DNA from: a beta proteobacterium L13
Lineage (GTDB): Bacteria; Pseudomonadota; Gammaproteobacteria; Burkholderiales; Chromobacteriaceae
Direction: 5' to 3'
Length of the DNA stretch: 64,000 bases
NCBI GenBank assembly: GCA_000335715.1
Contig: AMYZ01000012.1
Span: 62,001-126,000, forward strand
Position numbers and translations under genes: made by a program. Shown one piece after another: positions 10,622-19,539 of this stretch (its first letter is position 1; the number at the start of each line of letters is the position of its first letter). Below the pieces are notes generated by a model that ran no database searches, was not told the origin of the DNA, and saw only the letters and a list, made by a program, of their open reading frames with translations.

Positions 10622-12232
10622 TCACACGGTAAAGTTCTTGACCTTGCTTTCCAGGTGGTCGGCTTTGTCTTCCAGCTGGCCGGCATAGCCGTCCAGATTG
10701 ACGGCGCTGTTGGCATTGTTTTCCGATAGCTGGGCTATCTGTTCTACACGCCGTGCCATATCGTTACTGGCAGTACGTTGCTCGGCCAGGGCACCGGCGA
10801 TTTCGCTGGCCGACTGCGAAACCTCGTTGATGGTGTGCTGGATGCGGCCGATGGCGTCCTGCATTTCGGTAGTCAGTGCCTCGCCTTTGCTGACGCGGCT
10901 GACGCTTTGCTGCATGGCCAGGTTGGCCGCCTGGGCTGACTGTGTGATCTCGCGCACCATCTGGTCGATTTGCACAGTAGATTGTGCCGAGCGTTCGGCC
11001 AGCTTGCGTACTTCGTCGGCCACCACGGCAAAGCCGCGGCCCAGGTCGCCGGCGCGGGCGGCCTCGATGGCTGCATTCAGTGCCAGCAGGTTGGTCTGGT
11101 CTGCCACGTCACGAATCACGTCCAGTACGCTGACGATGGTGTGGCTTTGCCGTGTCAGGGCTGCTACTTGTTGTTCGCTATGGCGAATGGCGGTGCCTAT
11201 GGCGGTAATTTCCTGCAAGGTAGCGTCAATCACCCGCGAGCTGTCACTGGATGCCTGGCCCGCCTGGCTGGCACGCTGCTGGGCCACTTCGGCGCTGTCC
11301 GCAATGTGGGTGATGCTGACGGCAAACTGTTCTACGGTGCTGGCAATGGACGAGGTCGCCTCGCTTTGCTGGCGCGAGCTGCCGCTGATGGCTTCCGATG
11401 TCTGGCCGATCTGGCGAGCCATCTGGTTGATGTTGTCACTGCTATGGCGTACGTCCTGGATAATGGTGCCCATATTGTCCAGCAGGCTGTTGAGCTGGCC
11501 TGCGATCACCGCCAGCTCATCCTTGCCGCGTACCGGAATGCGCAGGCTAAGGTCGTGCTTCTGCGTGATGGCCTGACAGGTGTCGGCCAGCTCACGTACG
11601 CTGCTGTTAAGCCGGCTGGCCAAGCGCCAGGCCATGATGCTGCCGATAGCCAGGCTGGCCAGCAGTGCCGCGCTGGCAAACAGCAGGCTGGTGTGCAGGT
11701 TTTGTTCACTGCTAAGGTAGTTTTTTTCCGCCTCGGCCAGCTGCAGGTCGATCAGCTTGCTGATGTCGGCGCTGATCGGGTCTACGGCCGGGTAGAGTTT
11801 GCTGGACGCCAGCGCTTGTAGTGCCTCTTTTTGCCCGCTTTGCATCAGCTGCTTGGCCTGGCTGGCTACCCCGAGCGCATCGCTTATCTTGCCCTTGGCA
11901 TGCTCTACCAGCGTGGCCTCTTCGGTGGTGAGTTGTGTGGCGGTATAGGCAGTCCACTGTTTATTGAATTCGGCTTCGGCAGTGGTAATGGCAGCGCTGC
12001 CGTCTGCTGCAGAGAGGGTGCCGGCATTGGTTTTATGAATGGTATCCACCACATTCACGGCAAACATGTCGGCGACGACTTTCAGCTGTTTCAGGGGGAT
12101 AACCCTGTCCTGGTAAGTGCTGGCAAAGGCACTATTGCTTTTTTGCAGCATTAAAAACATGCTGCCGCATAGCAGCAGCATCAGGAGAAGCAGGCTGCCG
12201 GCCAGCCAGAAAACGCGTGCTTTGATACTCAT
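10622..12232 (-). CDS. Methyl-accepting chemotaxis protein with four-helix-bundle-like sensor
   Basis: 536 residues. A first membrane segment at about 8-28 and a second at about 187-207 enclose a mainly helical periplasmic sensor domain of the 4HB_MCP type ([24 protein letters not shown]). A HAMP linker follows (about 207-262), then the signalling domain with the highly conserved hairpin tip [18 protein letters not shown] and [18 protein letters not shown]. It clusters at the inner membrane with CheA and CheW and is methylated on glutamates. The C-terminus lacks the NWETF-type pentapeptide. No che genes are adjacent. Ligand unknown. Confidence 0.9.
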   Translation of the reverse strand: MSIKARVFWLAGSLLLLMLLLCGSMFLMLQKSNSAFASTYQDRVIPLKQLKVVADMFAVNVVDTIHKTNAGTLSAADGSAAITTAEAEFNKQWTAYTATQLTTEEATLVEHAKGKISDALGVASQAKQLMQSGQKEALQALASSKLYPAVDPISADISKLIDLQLAEAEKNYLSSEQNLHTSLLFASAALLASLAIGSIMAWRLASRLNSSVRELADTCQAITQKHDLSLRIPVRGKDELAVIAGQLNSLLDNMGTIIQDVRHSSDNINQMARQIGQTSEAISGSSRQQSEATSSIASTVEQFAVSITHIADSAEVAQQRASQAGQASSDSSRVIDATLQEITAIGTAIRHSEQQVAALTRQSHTIVSVLDVIRDVADQTNLLALNAAIEAARAGDLGRGFAVVADEVRKLAERSAQSTVQIDQMVREITQSAQAANLAMQQSVSRVSKGEALTTEMQDAIGRIQHTINEVSQSASEIAGALAEQRTASNDMARRVEQIAQLSENNANSAVNLDGYAGQLEDKADHLESKVKNFTV

Positions 12233-12347
12233 ATTGCCCCCTAGGCGTGCTGACTCAATATCATGTCCTTATCTGTTTTTAGTGTATTTTGCGCTTTGTT
12301 GTAGATTTGCGTGGTTAAAGCCACGCTTATTTGATAGGTGTCGATTT

Positions 12348-12992
12348 ATGAATGTTTGCCTGGCAGGGGTGGAGCAGCGTGTCAGCACGCTATTTTGCAT
12401 TGGTCGAAACTACGCCGCCCATGCGGCGGAGCTGGGTAATGCCATGGAAGAAGAGCCGGTTGTTTTCCTGAAGCCGGCTGCCGCCTTGCTACGCGAAGGC
12501 CACCCTTTGCATTTGCCGGCCTTTTCGCAAGAAGTGCATTTCGAATGCGAACTGCTGGTGCTGATAGGCCGTGATGCCGACAACATCCGCGAGGCGGATG
12601 CGCTGCAATACGTGGCCGGTTACGGTATCGGCCTGGATCTGACCGCACGCGACGTGCAAGGCGAGGTGAAAGCCAAGGGCCTGCCGTGGACCAAGGCCAA
12701 GGGTTTTCGCGGTGCCGCCTGCGTATCCGCTTTTGTGCCGGCCAGCGAGCTGGACCCGTTGGCCGCACGCTTTACGTTGCAGGTAAATGGCCAGCTGCGC
12801 CAGCAAGGCGACACCACGCTGATGCGTTTCTCTGTGCCCTATATCGTGAGCTACCTGTCGCAGGTATACGGCCTGCGCGCGGGTGATGTCATCTTTACCG
12901 GCACGCCGGAAGGGGTAGGGCAGCTGCATGCAGGCGATGTGCTGCAGCTGGACCTGGGCATCGTGCAAGCACAGTGGCAGGTGGCGGTATGA
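12348..12992 (+). CDS. Fumarylacetoacetate hydrolase family protein
   Basis: 214 residues from the ATG at 12348, with AGGTG upstream. It begins (TLFCIGRNYAAHAAELGN) just as the FAH-domain acylpyruvase/oxaloacetate tautomerase group does. Metal-binding acids of the family are visible in HFECELLVLIG and GLDLTARD, and the C-terminal GDVIFTGTPEGVG block is diagnostic. These enzymes act on short 2-oxo acids (for example hydrolysis of acylpyruvates or keto-enol conversion of oxaloacetate). The exact substrate cannot be read from the sequence. The gene is divergent from the chemoreceptor and overlaps hslR by four bases (ATGA), so the two are translationally coupled. A copy of the 10-mer repeat is at 12758. 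Confidence 0.82.
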   Translation: MNVCLAGVEQRVSTLFCIGRNYAAHAAELGNAMEEEPVVFLKPAAALLREGHPLHLPAFSQEVHFECELLVLIGRDADNIREADALQYVAGYGIGLDLTARDVQGEVKAKGLPWTKAKGFRGAACVSAFVPASELDPLAARFTLQVNGQLRQQGDTTLMRFSVPYIVSYLSQVYGLRAGDVIFTGTPEGVGQLHAGDVLQLDLGIVQAQWQVAV

Positions 12993-13396
12993 GCAAGGCA
13001 AAGTTGGCCGCAGACGACGACAAGGTACGGCTGGATAAATGGCTGTGGGCGGCACGTTTCTTCAAGACCCGCCAGCTGGCGCACGAGGCGCTTGAGCTGG
13101 GCCGCGTGCTGGTCAATGGCGAGCGGGTCAAGGCTTCGCGTGTGGCGCGCGAGGGCGAGCTGCTGCAGATCCGTATCGACAAGCTGGTATACAACGTGAC
13201 CGTGCTGGGGCTGGCTACCCAGCGCCGCCCGGCGGCCGAGGCGCGGCTACTGTATAGCGAAAGCGAGGAATCCATCGCCGCACGCGAGCACCAGATCGGC
13301 CTGCAAAAAGCCGAGCACGCCAGCTTTCCGTACGGTGACGGGCGGCCTACCAAGAAAGCCCGCCGCGATATCGTGCGCTTCAAAGACAGCTGGTAG
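12989..13396 (+). CDS. hslR: Heat shock protein 15, ribosome-associated S4-domain protein
   Basis: 135 residues from the ATG in the ATGA overlap at 12989. An S4 RNA-binding domain occupies about 12-75 (VRLDKWLWAARFFKTRQLAHEAL, GRVLVNGERVKAS). The lysine and arginine-rich tail ends in GRPTKKARRDIVRF, as in E. coli HslR. The known role is binding to free 50S subunits that carry nascent chains, to help recycling of stalled ribosomes after heat stress. The 10-mer repeat at 13003 codes for KLAAD right after the start. Coupling to a FAH-family gene is not explained by function. Confidence 0.9.
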   Translation: MSKAKLAADDDKVRLDKWLWAARFFKTRQLAHEALELGRVLVNGERVKASRVAREGELLQIRIDKLVYNVTVLGLATQRRPAAEARLLYSESEESIAAREHQIGLQKAEHASFPYGDGRPTKKARRDIVRFKDSW

Positions 13397-13535
13397 CCGT
13401 AGGGCGGGGCGGAATGTCGGCACAAAACAGTCTGTTTGTTGACTGGCGGGGCATGCGTGCTTCATATGCCGAGGCTTTTGCGCTATATTGACGCCCCGGT
13501 GCGCTGCACCCGCTTCCCCCTTTTAGTTCTGCATC

Positions 13536-14684
13536 ATGTCTGCATCTGCCCCTCTGGCTGCCCTGGCGGCGTTTTATTTTTCCTATTTTGCTTTTCAGGG
13601 CCTGTTTGGACCGTTCTGGTCGCTGTACCTCGAATCGCTATCCTTCAATACCGTTCAGATATCCATCCTGATGGCGCTGTCCACGCTGGCGCGTATCGTG
13701 GCGCCCATGTTCTGGGGCTGGCTGGCCGACCGCAGCGGGCAGCGCCGCGCTATCATGCTGTGGACCTCGGTGGTGTCCATGGCCAGTTTCGTGATGGTGG
13801 CCTGGCAGTACAGCTTCTGGGGCATGTTTATCTGGCTGGCGGTAAACCATTTCTTCTGGGCTGCCGCGCTGCCGCTGGGCGAGGCCTCGACCGCGCACCT
13901 CACGCGCAGCCAGCCCGGCCGCTATAGCCGGGTGCGGGTATGGGGCTCCATCGGCTTTGTCTGCTTTGCCGCCAGCGGCGGTTACTTGCTCAACCTGGTG
14001 ACCATGGCCAACCTGCCGTGGCTGATCGTCGGCTTGCTGGGCTTGATCGTACTGGCTTGCTGGCGTGTGCCCGAGGTGGCCATCGAGCGCGCCAAGGCGC
14101 GGCCGGAGCCGATTTGGGCCACAGTGCGCCAACCGCACGTGGTGGCACTGTTTGCCTGCTGCTTTTTGTTGTCGTTCGCCATGGGGCCGTACTACAACTT
14201 CTACTCCATTGGCCTGAAAGAGGCGGGTTATAGCGCCAGCACCACCGGCCTGCTCTGGGCTGCCGGCGTGATGGCCGAGATCGTGGTGTTCTGGCAGATG
14301 CCGCGGCTGATGGCGCGCTTTACGCTGGAGCGCCTGATGTTGGCCTCGCTGCTGGTGTCGGCGCTGCGCTTTGCGCTAATGGCCACGCTGTTGCCGGTGG
14401 CGGCAGTGGCCTTTGTGGCGCAGCTGGGCCACGCTTTTACCTTTGGCGTACACCACGCCGCTGCCGTGGGGTTGATCCACCGCAACTTTGCCGAGCAACA
14501 CCAGGCGCGTGGCCAGGGGCTGTACACCGTGGCGTCGTTCGGTGTTGGCGGCAGTATCGGCGGCCTGCTGGGCGGTGTGCTGTGGCAATACGGTGGTGTG
14601 GGGCTGACCTTTGGTGTGTCCACCTTTGCGCTGTTGCTGGGCGTGGCGGTGTGCTTGAAGTGGTTGCGGCCAACTACACCCTGA
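13536..14684 (+). CDS. MFS transporter, HcaT/MFS_1-like subgroup
   Basis: 382 residues with about 12 hydrophobic segments, beginning directly with a membrane helix (LAALAAFYFSYFAFQGLFGPFWSLYL). The cytoplasmic loop motif GWLADRSGQRR after the second helix is the MFS loop 2-3 signature. The N-terminus resembles the 3-phenylpropionate transporter HcaT and the nucleoside/sugar proton symporter-like MFS_1_like family. Predicted inner-membrane proton-coupled permease; substrate unknown. It stands alone, with no catabolic genes around it. A reverse copy of the 10-mer repeat overlaps its last codons (14665). Confidence 0.82.
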   Translation: MSASAPLAALAAFYFSYFAFQGLFGPFWSLYLESLSFNTVQISILMALSTLARIVAPMFWGWLADRSGQRRAIMLWTSVVSMASFVMVAWQYSFWGMFIWLAVNHFFWAAALPLGEASTAHLTRSQPGRYSRVRVWGSIGFVCFAASGGYLLNLVTMANLPWLIVGLLGLIVLACWRVPEVAIERAKARPEPIWATVRQPHVVALFACCFLLSFAMGPYYNFYSIGLKEAGYSASTTGLLWAAGVMAEIVVFWQMPRLMARFTLERLMLASLLVSALRFALMATLLPVAAVAFVAQLGHAFTFGVHHAAAVGLIHRNFAEQHQARGQGLYTVASFGVGGSIGGLLGGVLWQYGGVGLTFGVSTFALLLGVAVCLKWLRPTTP

Positions 14685-14741
14685 TAAATAGGCAGCAGCG
14701 CTGTTGCACCATTGGGTAAATCCGGTTTTGAGGAGACGCAA

Positions 14742-15116
14742 ATGCAGCAAACACCCGAGCAAGCCTTGCGTGCTTACGAAGCAGCCTTGGCCACGTATGA
14801 CTGGGCGCAGATTGCACCTTTTATCCACCCGGATGCATGTTTCGTGTTTTCCAGTGGTACGCATTTGGGGCGAGAGGCCATCGGTGAAGCAGTGTGCCGA
14901 GTTTTTGCCATCATCCGTGACGAGCAGTACCGTATTAGCGAGTTGCAGTGGGTAATGCAAACCCCGGCGTTTGCTAGCTGCATCTACCGTTTTGATTGGT
15001 GTGGAGTCATAGGCGGCCAGCCTGCGTCTGGTGCCGGGCGGGGTACTTGCGTACTGGTATGCGAGAATCAGCGCTGGCTGTTACTGAACGAGCATCTGGG
15101 ACCGTTGCCGGAGTAA
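14742..15116 (+). CDS. Small NTF2-like (SnoaL-type) protein
   Basis: 124 residues from the ATG at 14742, chosen because GAGGAG lies eight bases upstream. The layout (EQALRAYEAALATYDWAQIAPFIHPDACFVFSSGTHLGREAI) is that of NTF2-like/SnoaL domains with a predicted cone-shaped alpha+beta barrel. Many such proteins bind or isomerise small molecules, and no catalytic set can be named here. It converges on the HTH regulator gene with only seven bases between stops. Confidence 0.6.
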   Translation: MQQTPEQALRAYEAALATYDWAQIAPFIHPDACFVFSSGTHLGREAIGEAVCRVFAIIRDEQYRISELQWVMQTPAFASCIYRFDWCGVIGGQPASGAGRGTCVLVCENQRWLLLNEHLGPLPE

Positions 15117-15123
15117 CCCATTT

Positions 15124-15897
15124 TTACAACAACATAACCAGTTTCAACTCCGGCGCGTGCGCCAGCCGTAGCGTCAGCTGCTGGTAGCTTAGCCGCCCTA
15201 GGCGGGCGTGGTTGAACACCCGCTCGCCGCCTTCTCTTCCCAATACATCCTGCTGGCGCCACAGCTCGTCAAATGTCGCGCTGGCTTCGCGCAGGCTGGC
15301 AATCAGCATGGTGGCGGCTTCGAGCTGCAGTGCGCTGGTGTCGGCGCGGAACTCGGCCACCATGCGCCGGGCGCGCGTGGGCCAGTCGTCTACCAGCTGC
15401 GTGGCCAAGGGGTGGCAGAACATGAACTGCAGCAGGTTCTTGCTGCCCGGCTCGTCCAGCCAGCCGGCAAACAGTTCGCCGGCTTCGGCGTTCCACGCCG
15501 GTATCTGCCATAGCGCGTCCAGCACATAAGCCGGCCGGCTGATGTGGGCGGTGGCGGCGGCCAGCATCTGTTCGGCCTCAGGGTTGGCCGCAGCGCTGCT
15601 GTGCTGCGGGTTTTTCTGCCCGGCCAGGTTGAACAGGTAGTCGGTTTCGGCGCGCGACAGCTGCAGGGTGCTGGCTAGCGCCGCCAGCGTGGCGGCGGAT
15701 ACCGACTGCGTGCGGCCTTGCTCGATCCACGTCAGCCAGGTGGGGCTGATGCCGCATAGCGCGGCCACCTCTTCGCGGCGCAGGCCTTTGGCCCGGCGGC
15801 GGCTGCCGTTGGGCAAGCCGGCTTGTTCCGGCTGCAGCCGCTCGCGATGGCTGCGGATAAAGTCGCCAAGCGGGCTGGGTTGGCTGGGCTTGCTCAT
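15124..15897 (-). CDS. XRE-family transcriptional regulator with MltR/MmyB-like ligand-binding domain
   Basis: 257 residues. The N-terminal helix-turn-helix (about 28-85) has the GLRREEVAALCGISPTWLTWIEQGR pattern typical of the streptomycete MmyB-like group. The remaining two thirds match the MmyB-like transcription regulator ligand-binding domain (PAYVLDALWQIPAWNAEAGELF, NLLQFMFCHP), a PAS-like pocket suggested to bind fatty acids or related ligands. Likely a repressor or activator of itself and perhaps a nearby gene. Two GTACTAG repeats in front of the start look like its own operator. The 10-mer repeat at 15583 is in the coding sequence. Confidence 0.82.
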   Translation of the reverse strand: MSKPSQPSPLGDFIRSHRERLQPEQAGLPNGSRRRAKGLRREEVAALCGISPTWLTWIEQGRTQSVSAATLAALASTLQLSRAETDYLFNLAGQKNPQHSSAAANPEAEQMLAAATAHISRPAYVLDALWQIPAWNAEAGELFAGWLDEPGSKNLLQFMFCHPLATQLVDDWPTRARRMVAEFRADTSALQLEAATMLIASLREASATFDELWRQQDVLGREGGERVFNHARLGRLSYQQLTLRLAHAPELKLVMLL

Positions 15898-15926
15898 GCG
15901 TGTGCCTGTGCTGTAGCTGTTAGTGT

Positions 15927-15958
15927 TAGTACTAGTATAAAAGCTTATCTTGTACTAG
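15927..15958. promoter_or_regulatory. Putative operator in the HTH-regulator/leuC divergent region
   Basis: Two direct copies of GTACTAG start at 15929 and 15952, 23 bases apart, flanking an AT-rich block that contains TATAAAA and AAGCTT. The first is part of the palindrome TAGTACTA. Two sites two helical turns apart in front of a regulator gene suggest autoregulation. The AT-rich stretch stands out in a GC-rich region. Confidence 0.4.
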
Positions 15959-15991
15959 GAAAACGCCTGCGTCATGATGGTGGCCAACGCA

Positions 15992-16054
15992 GGATTTGCG
16001 CCGGCGCAAAGCCGGGTAGCGCCGCAGGGCGCAGGCTGGCCGGCAGGCAAATCC
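15992..16054 (+). promoter_or_regulatory. leuC leader stem-loop
   Basis: GGATTTGC (15992-15999) is exactly complementary to GCAAATCC (16047-16054), enclosing a GC-rich segment with further pairing options (GCCGG and CCGGC). The structure lies 30 bases before the leuC start. No leucine-codon leader peptide is visible, so if it regulates leuC it is not a classical attenuator. Confidence 0.4.
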
Positions 16055-16084
16055 CTTGTTCCATCCTTACCTGAAGGCGCGACC

Positions 16085-17491
16085 ATGACCGCACAAACCC
16101 TGTACGACAAGCTGTGGCACAGCCACGTGGTGCACGAAGAAGCCGACGGCACCGTTTTGCTTTATATCGACCGCCACCTGGTGCACGAAGTGACCAGCCC
16201 GCAGGCGTTTGAAGGCCTGAAGTTGGCCGGTCGCCCGCTGTGGCGCGTGGATTCGGTGGTGTCGACTGCCGACCACAACACCCCCACCAACGATTGGGAT
16301 AAGGGCATCCAGGACCCGATTTCGCGCCAGCAGGTAGAAACGCTGGACGCCAACATCAAGGCCTTTGGCGCGCTGGCTTACTTCCCGTTCAAGGACAAGG
16401 GCCAGGGCATCGTGCACGTGATGGGGCCGGAGCAGGGCGCTACCCTGCCGGGCATGACCGTGGTCTGTGGTGACAGCCATACCTCTACCCACGGTGCTTT
16501 CGGCGCGCTGGCGCACGGCATCGGCACCTCGGAAGTGGAGCATGTGATGGCTACCCAGACGCTGGTGGCCAAGAAATCCAAGAACATGCTGGTGCGCGTG
16601 GACGGCAAACTGCCGGCCGGCATTACCGGTAAAGACGTGGCGCTGGCGATTATCGGCAAGATCGGCACCGCTGGCGGTACTGGCTACGCCATCGAATTTG
16701 GCGGCGAAGCCATTCGCGAGCTGTCGATGGAAGGCCGCATGAGTCTGTGCAATATGGCCATCGAAGGGGGTGCCCGCTCCGGCCTGGTAGCGGTAGACCA
16801 GAAAACCATCGACTACGTTAAAGGCCGCCCGTTTGCCCCGAAAGGCGAACAATGGGACGCCGCCGTGGCGTACTGGAGCACGCTGCATTCCGACGATGGC
16901 GCGCACTTCGACCAGGTTGTGGTGCTGGACGCGGCCGACATCCAGCCGCAAGTGACCTGGGGCACTTCGCCGGAAATGGTGACCGACATCAACGGCCGCG
17001 TGCCGGACCCGGCGCAGGAAGCCGACCCGGTGAAAAAAGGCTCCATCGAGCGCGCGCTGGCCTATATGGGCCTGCAAGCCGGTACCCCGATGAGCGAGAT
17101 TCCGGTAGACATTGTGTTCATTGGCTCCTGTACCAACAGCCGTATCGAAGACTTGCGTGACGCTGCTGCCGTGGCGCGTGGTCGCCAGAAAGCGGCCAAC
17201 GTGAAGCAGGTGCTGGTGGTGCCGGGCTCTGGCCTGGTGAAGGCGCAGGCGGAACAAGAGGGCCTGGACAAGGTCTTTATCGAAGCAGGCTTTGAATGGC
17301 GCGAGCCGGGCTGCTCGATGTGTCTGGCGATGAACGCCGACCGTCTGCAGCCGGGCGAGCGTTGTGCGTCTACCTCCAACCGCAACTTTGAAGGCCGCCA
17401 GGGCCAGGGTGGCCGTACCCACCTGGTGAGCCCGGCCATGGCTGCTGCCGCTGCGGTGGCCGGCCACTTTGTTGACATCCGCTCGCTGTAA
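16085..17491 (+). CDS. leuC: 3-isopropylmalate dehydratase, large subunit
   Basis: 468 residues from the ATG at 16085 (an in-frame start at 15974 would add 37 residues spanning the leader hairpin). Aconitase-fold signatures: [10 protein letters not shown] near the start, [17 protein letters not shown], and the iron-sulfur cysteines in GSCTNSR and GCSMCLAMN. With LeuD it isomerises 2-isopropylmalate to 3-isopropylmalate in leucine synthesis. It is the first gene of leuC, entericidin, leuD, leuB. leuA is not in the window. Confidence 0.96.
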   Translation: MTAQTLYDKLWHSHVVHEEADGTVLLYIDRHLVHEVTSPQAFEGLKLAGRPLWRVDSVVSTADHNTPTNDWDKGIQDPISRQQVETLDANIKAFGALAYFPFKDKGQGIVHVMGPEQGATLPGMTVVCGDSHTSTHGAFGALAHGIGTSEVEHVMATQTLVAKKSKNMLVRVDGKLPAGITGKDVALAIIGKIGTAGGTGYAIEFGGEAIRELSMEGRMSLCNMAIEGGARSGLVAVDQKTIDYVKGRPFAPKGEQWDAAVAYWSTLHSDDGAHFDQVVVLDAADIQPQVTWGTSPEMVTDINGRVPDPAQEADPVKKGSIERALAYMGLQAGTPMSEIPVDIVFIGSCTNSRIEDLRDAAAVARGRQKAANVKQVLVVPGSGLVKAQAEQEGLDKVFIEAGFEWREPGCSMCLAMNADRLQPGERCASTSNRNFEGRQGQGGRTHLVSPAMAAAAAVAGHFVDIRSL

Positions 17492-17505
17492 TAGAGGCAA
17501 ACATC

Positions 17506-17628
17506 ATGACTACCCGACTTTTTGTACTGATCTGCGTCACCCTGGCTATCACTGGCTGCAACACGGTTTCCGGCATCGGTAAAGATATCAAAAAGGCGGG
17601 TAGCGCCATTGAAAGGGCTGCACAATGA
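17506..17628 (+). CDS. Entericidin-family small lipoprotein
   Basis: 40 residues, [20 protein letters not shown]... with a lipobox (ITGC) and the entericidin motif [19 protein letters not shown], which forms a short amphipathic helix after the lipid anchor. Its stop overlaps the leuD start (ATGA at 17625), and it begins 14 bases after leuC. E. coli EcnA and EcnB are an antidote/toxin lipoprotein pair involved in stationary-phase lysis. Single copies like this one are widespread and their role is not settled. Its position inside the leucine operon means it is expressed with leuC and leuD. Confidence 0.85.
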   Translation: MTTRLFVLICVTLAITGCNTVSGIGKDIKKAGSAIERAAQ

Positions 17629-18263
17629 AAGCATTCACCACACTCAACGGCCTGGTCTGCCCGCTGGACCGCGCCAACGTTGATACCGACGCCATCATCC
17701 CCAAGCAATTCCTGAAATCGATCAAGCGTTCCGGCTTTGGCCCCAACCTGTTCGACGAATGGCGCTACCTGGATCACGGCGAGCCAGGCATGGACAACAG
17801 CCAGCGCCCGCTGAACCCGGATTTCGTGCTGAACTTCCCGCGCTATGCCGGTGCCCAGGTGTTGCTGGCGCGCGAAAACTTCGGCTGTGGCTCCAGCCGC
17901 GAGCACGCACCGTGGGCGCTGGAAGACCAGGGCTTCCGCGTGGTGATCGCGCCGAGCTTTGCCGATATTTTCTTTAATAACTGCTACAAGAATGGCCTGC
18001 TGCCCATCGTGCAACCGGCTGAGGTGGTAGATCAGCTGTTCCGCGAATGCGAAGCGGCCGAGGGCTACACGCTGAACGTGGACCTGCCGTCGCAGACCAT
18101 CACCACGCCGTCGGGTCAGGCCTTTGCCTTCGACATCACCGAGCACCGCAAGCACTGCCTGCTGGGCGGCCTGGACGAAATCGGCCTGACCTTGCAGCAT
18201 GCCGACAAGATCAAGGCTTACGAGGCGCAGCGTCGCCAATCCCAGCCTTGGCTGTTTGCCTGA
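17625..18263 (+). CDS. leuD: 3-isopropylmalate dehydratase, small subunit
   Basis: 212 residues, the swivelling domain of the aconitase superfamily as a separate subunit. Recognised by [23 protein letters not shown] at the N-terminus and the conserved [16 protein letters not shown] block that holds the substrate-binding serine and arginine. It pairs with LeuC. Start codon overlaps the entericidin stop. A repeat-derived hairpin follows 12 bases after its stop. Confidence 0.96.
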   Translation: MKAFTTLNGLVCPLDRANVDTDAIIPKQFLKSIKRSGFGPNLFDEWRYLDHGEPGMDNSQRPLNPDFVLNFPRYAGAQVLLARENFGCGSSREHAPWALEDQGFRVVIAPSFADIFFNNCYKNGLLPIVQPAEVVDQLFRECEAAEGYTLNVDLPSQTITTPSGQAFAFDITEHRKHCLLGGLDEIGLTLQHADKIKAYEAQRRQSQPWLFA

Positions 18264-18274
18264 TATACCCCGGG

Positions 18275-18294
18275 GTTGGCCGCATGTGGCCAAC
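18275..18294 (+). terminator. Inverted pair of the GTTGGCCGCA repeat after leuD
   Basis: Forward copy 18275-18284 directly followed by an inverted copy with one change (18285-18294), giving a 20-base near-palindrome 12 bases past the leuD stop. No long T run. It may attenuate leuD to leuB transcription, as in the uptake-sequence hairpins of Neisseria. Confidence 0.5.
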
Positions 18295-18323
18295 CTTCTG
18301 CCACATAGCACAGGATAGAGATC

Positions 18324-19388
18324 ATGAAAATTGCAGTTCTGCCGGGTGACGGCATCGGTCCGGAAATCATTGCTCAAGCCAAACGCGTGCTGGACGTGCT
18401 GCGCAGCGACGGCCTGCCTATCGAAATGGAAGAAGCCCCGCTGGGTGGTGCAGGCTACGACGCTTTCGGCCAACCTTATCCATCGTTTACGCAAAATCTG
18501 TGTCGCCAGGCCGACGCGGTGCTGCTGGGTGCCGTTGGCGGCCCGGCGTACGACAATCTGGACCGCCCGCTGCGCCCGGAGCGCGGCCTGCTGGCTATCC
18601 GTAAAGACCTGAACCTGTTTGCCAACCTGCGCCCGGCCATTCTGTACCCGGAGCTGGCCAATGCCTCCACGCTGAAGCCAGAGGTGGTGTCGGGTCTGGA
18701 TATCATGATCGTGCGCGAGCTGACCGGTGATATCTATTTTGGCCAGCCGCGCGGCATTGCCGTGAACGAGCTGGGCGAGCGCGAAGCCTACAACACCATG
18801 CGTTACAGCGAGAGCGAGATCCGCCGCATCGCCCACGTGGCGTTCGGTATTGCCATGAAGCGCAACAAGAAGCTGTGCTCGGTAGACAAGGCCAATGTGC
18901 TGGAAACCACCGAGTTCTGGAAAGAAATCATGATCGACGTGGCGCGCGACTACCCGCAGGTGGAGCTCAGCCACATGTACGTGGACAACGCCGCCATGCA
19001 GCTGGTGCGTAACCCCAAGCAGTTCGACGTGATGGTGACCGGCAATATCTTTGGAGACATCCTGTCCGACGAAGCCTCCATGCTCACCGGCTCCATCGGC
19101 ATGCTGCCGTCGGCGTCGCTGGATCAGAACAACAAAGGCCTGTACGAGCCTAGCCATGGTTCCGCCCCGGATATCGCCGGTAAAAACCTGGCCAACCCGC
19201 TGGCCACCATCCTGTCTGCCGCCATGATGCTGCGTTACACCTTTGGCCAGGAAGCTGCCGCGCAGCGCGTGGAAAATGCCGTGAAGGCCGTACTGGCCAA
19301 GGGCTACCGCACTGCGGATATCTTTGAAGCAGGCTGCGAGAAAGTCAGCTGCAGCGGCATGGGTGATGCTGTGGTTGCTGCCATGTAA
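18324..19388 (+). CDS. leuB: 3-isopropylmalate dehydrogenase
   Basis: 354 residues, normal length. NAD-dependent oxidative decarboxylation of 3-isopropylmalate to 2-oxoisocaproate. N-terminal [14 protein letters not shown], the substrate arginines in [22 protein letters not shown], and the C-terminal [22 protein letters not shown] block are diagnostic of the isocitrate/isopropylmalate dehydrogenase family. ATG at 18324 follows an AGGATAGAG ribosome site. It is the last leucine gene of the run. Confidence 0.97.
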   Translation: MKIAVLPGDGIGPEIIAQAKRVLDVLRSDGLPIEMEEAPLGGAGYDAFGQPYPSFTQNLCRQADAVLLGAVGGPAYDNLDRPLRPERGLLAIRKDLNLFANLRPAILYPELANASTLKPEVVSGLDIMIVRELTGDIYFGQPRGIAVNELGEREAYNTMRYSESEIRRIAHVAFGIAMKRNKKLCSVDKANVLETTEFWKEIMIDVARDYPQVELSHMYVDNAAMQLVRNPKQFDVMVTGNIFGDILSDEASMLTGSIGMLPSASLDQNNKGLYEPSHGSAPDIAGKNLANPLATILSAAMMLRYTFGQEAAAQRVENAVKAVLAKGYRTADIFEAGCEKVSCSGMGDAVVAAM

Positions 19389-19410
19389 ATGACCGTTTTA
19401 ATACCATTCA

Positions 19411-19468
19411 AATAAAAAACATCTACCCCATTGTGCGTGCTGCTGTTGCCCTGCACAATGGGGTAGAT
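19411..19468 (-). terminator. Perfect 16-bp stem-loop oriented as a minus-strand terminator
   Basis: Arms 19421-19436 and 19453-19468 are perfect complements with a 16-base loop. The T run is on the left (AATAAAAAAC at 19411-19420), so the canonical terminator shape is seen on the minus strand, although both flanking genes (leuB and asd) are on the plus strand. In the plus direction it may still slow transcription or shape the asd leader. Confidence 0.65.
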
Positions 19469-19539
19469 CACTAGATAAGCCCCGGTTTTAACCGAGGGCA
19501 GCGGTTTCAAACACCCGACGACATTCAGGAGAAATTATC

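Noticed and set aside
17370..19157. Minus-strand frame of 595 codons opposite leuD and leuB
   Set aside because: Overlaps three conserved genes on the other strand and has no recognisable protein content.
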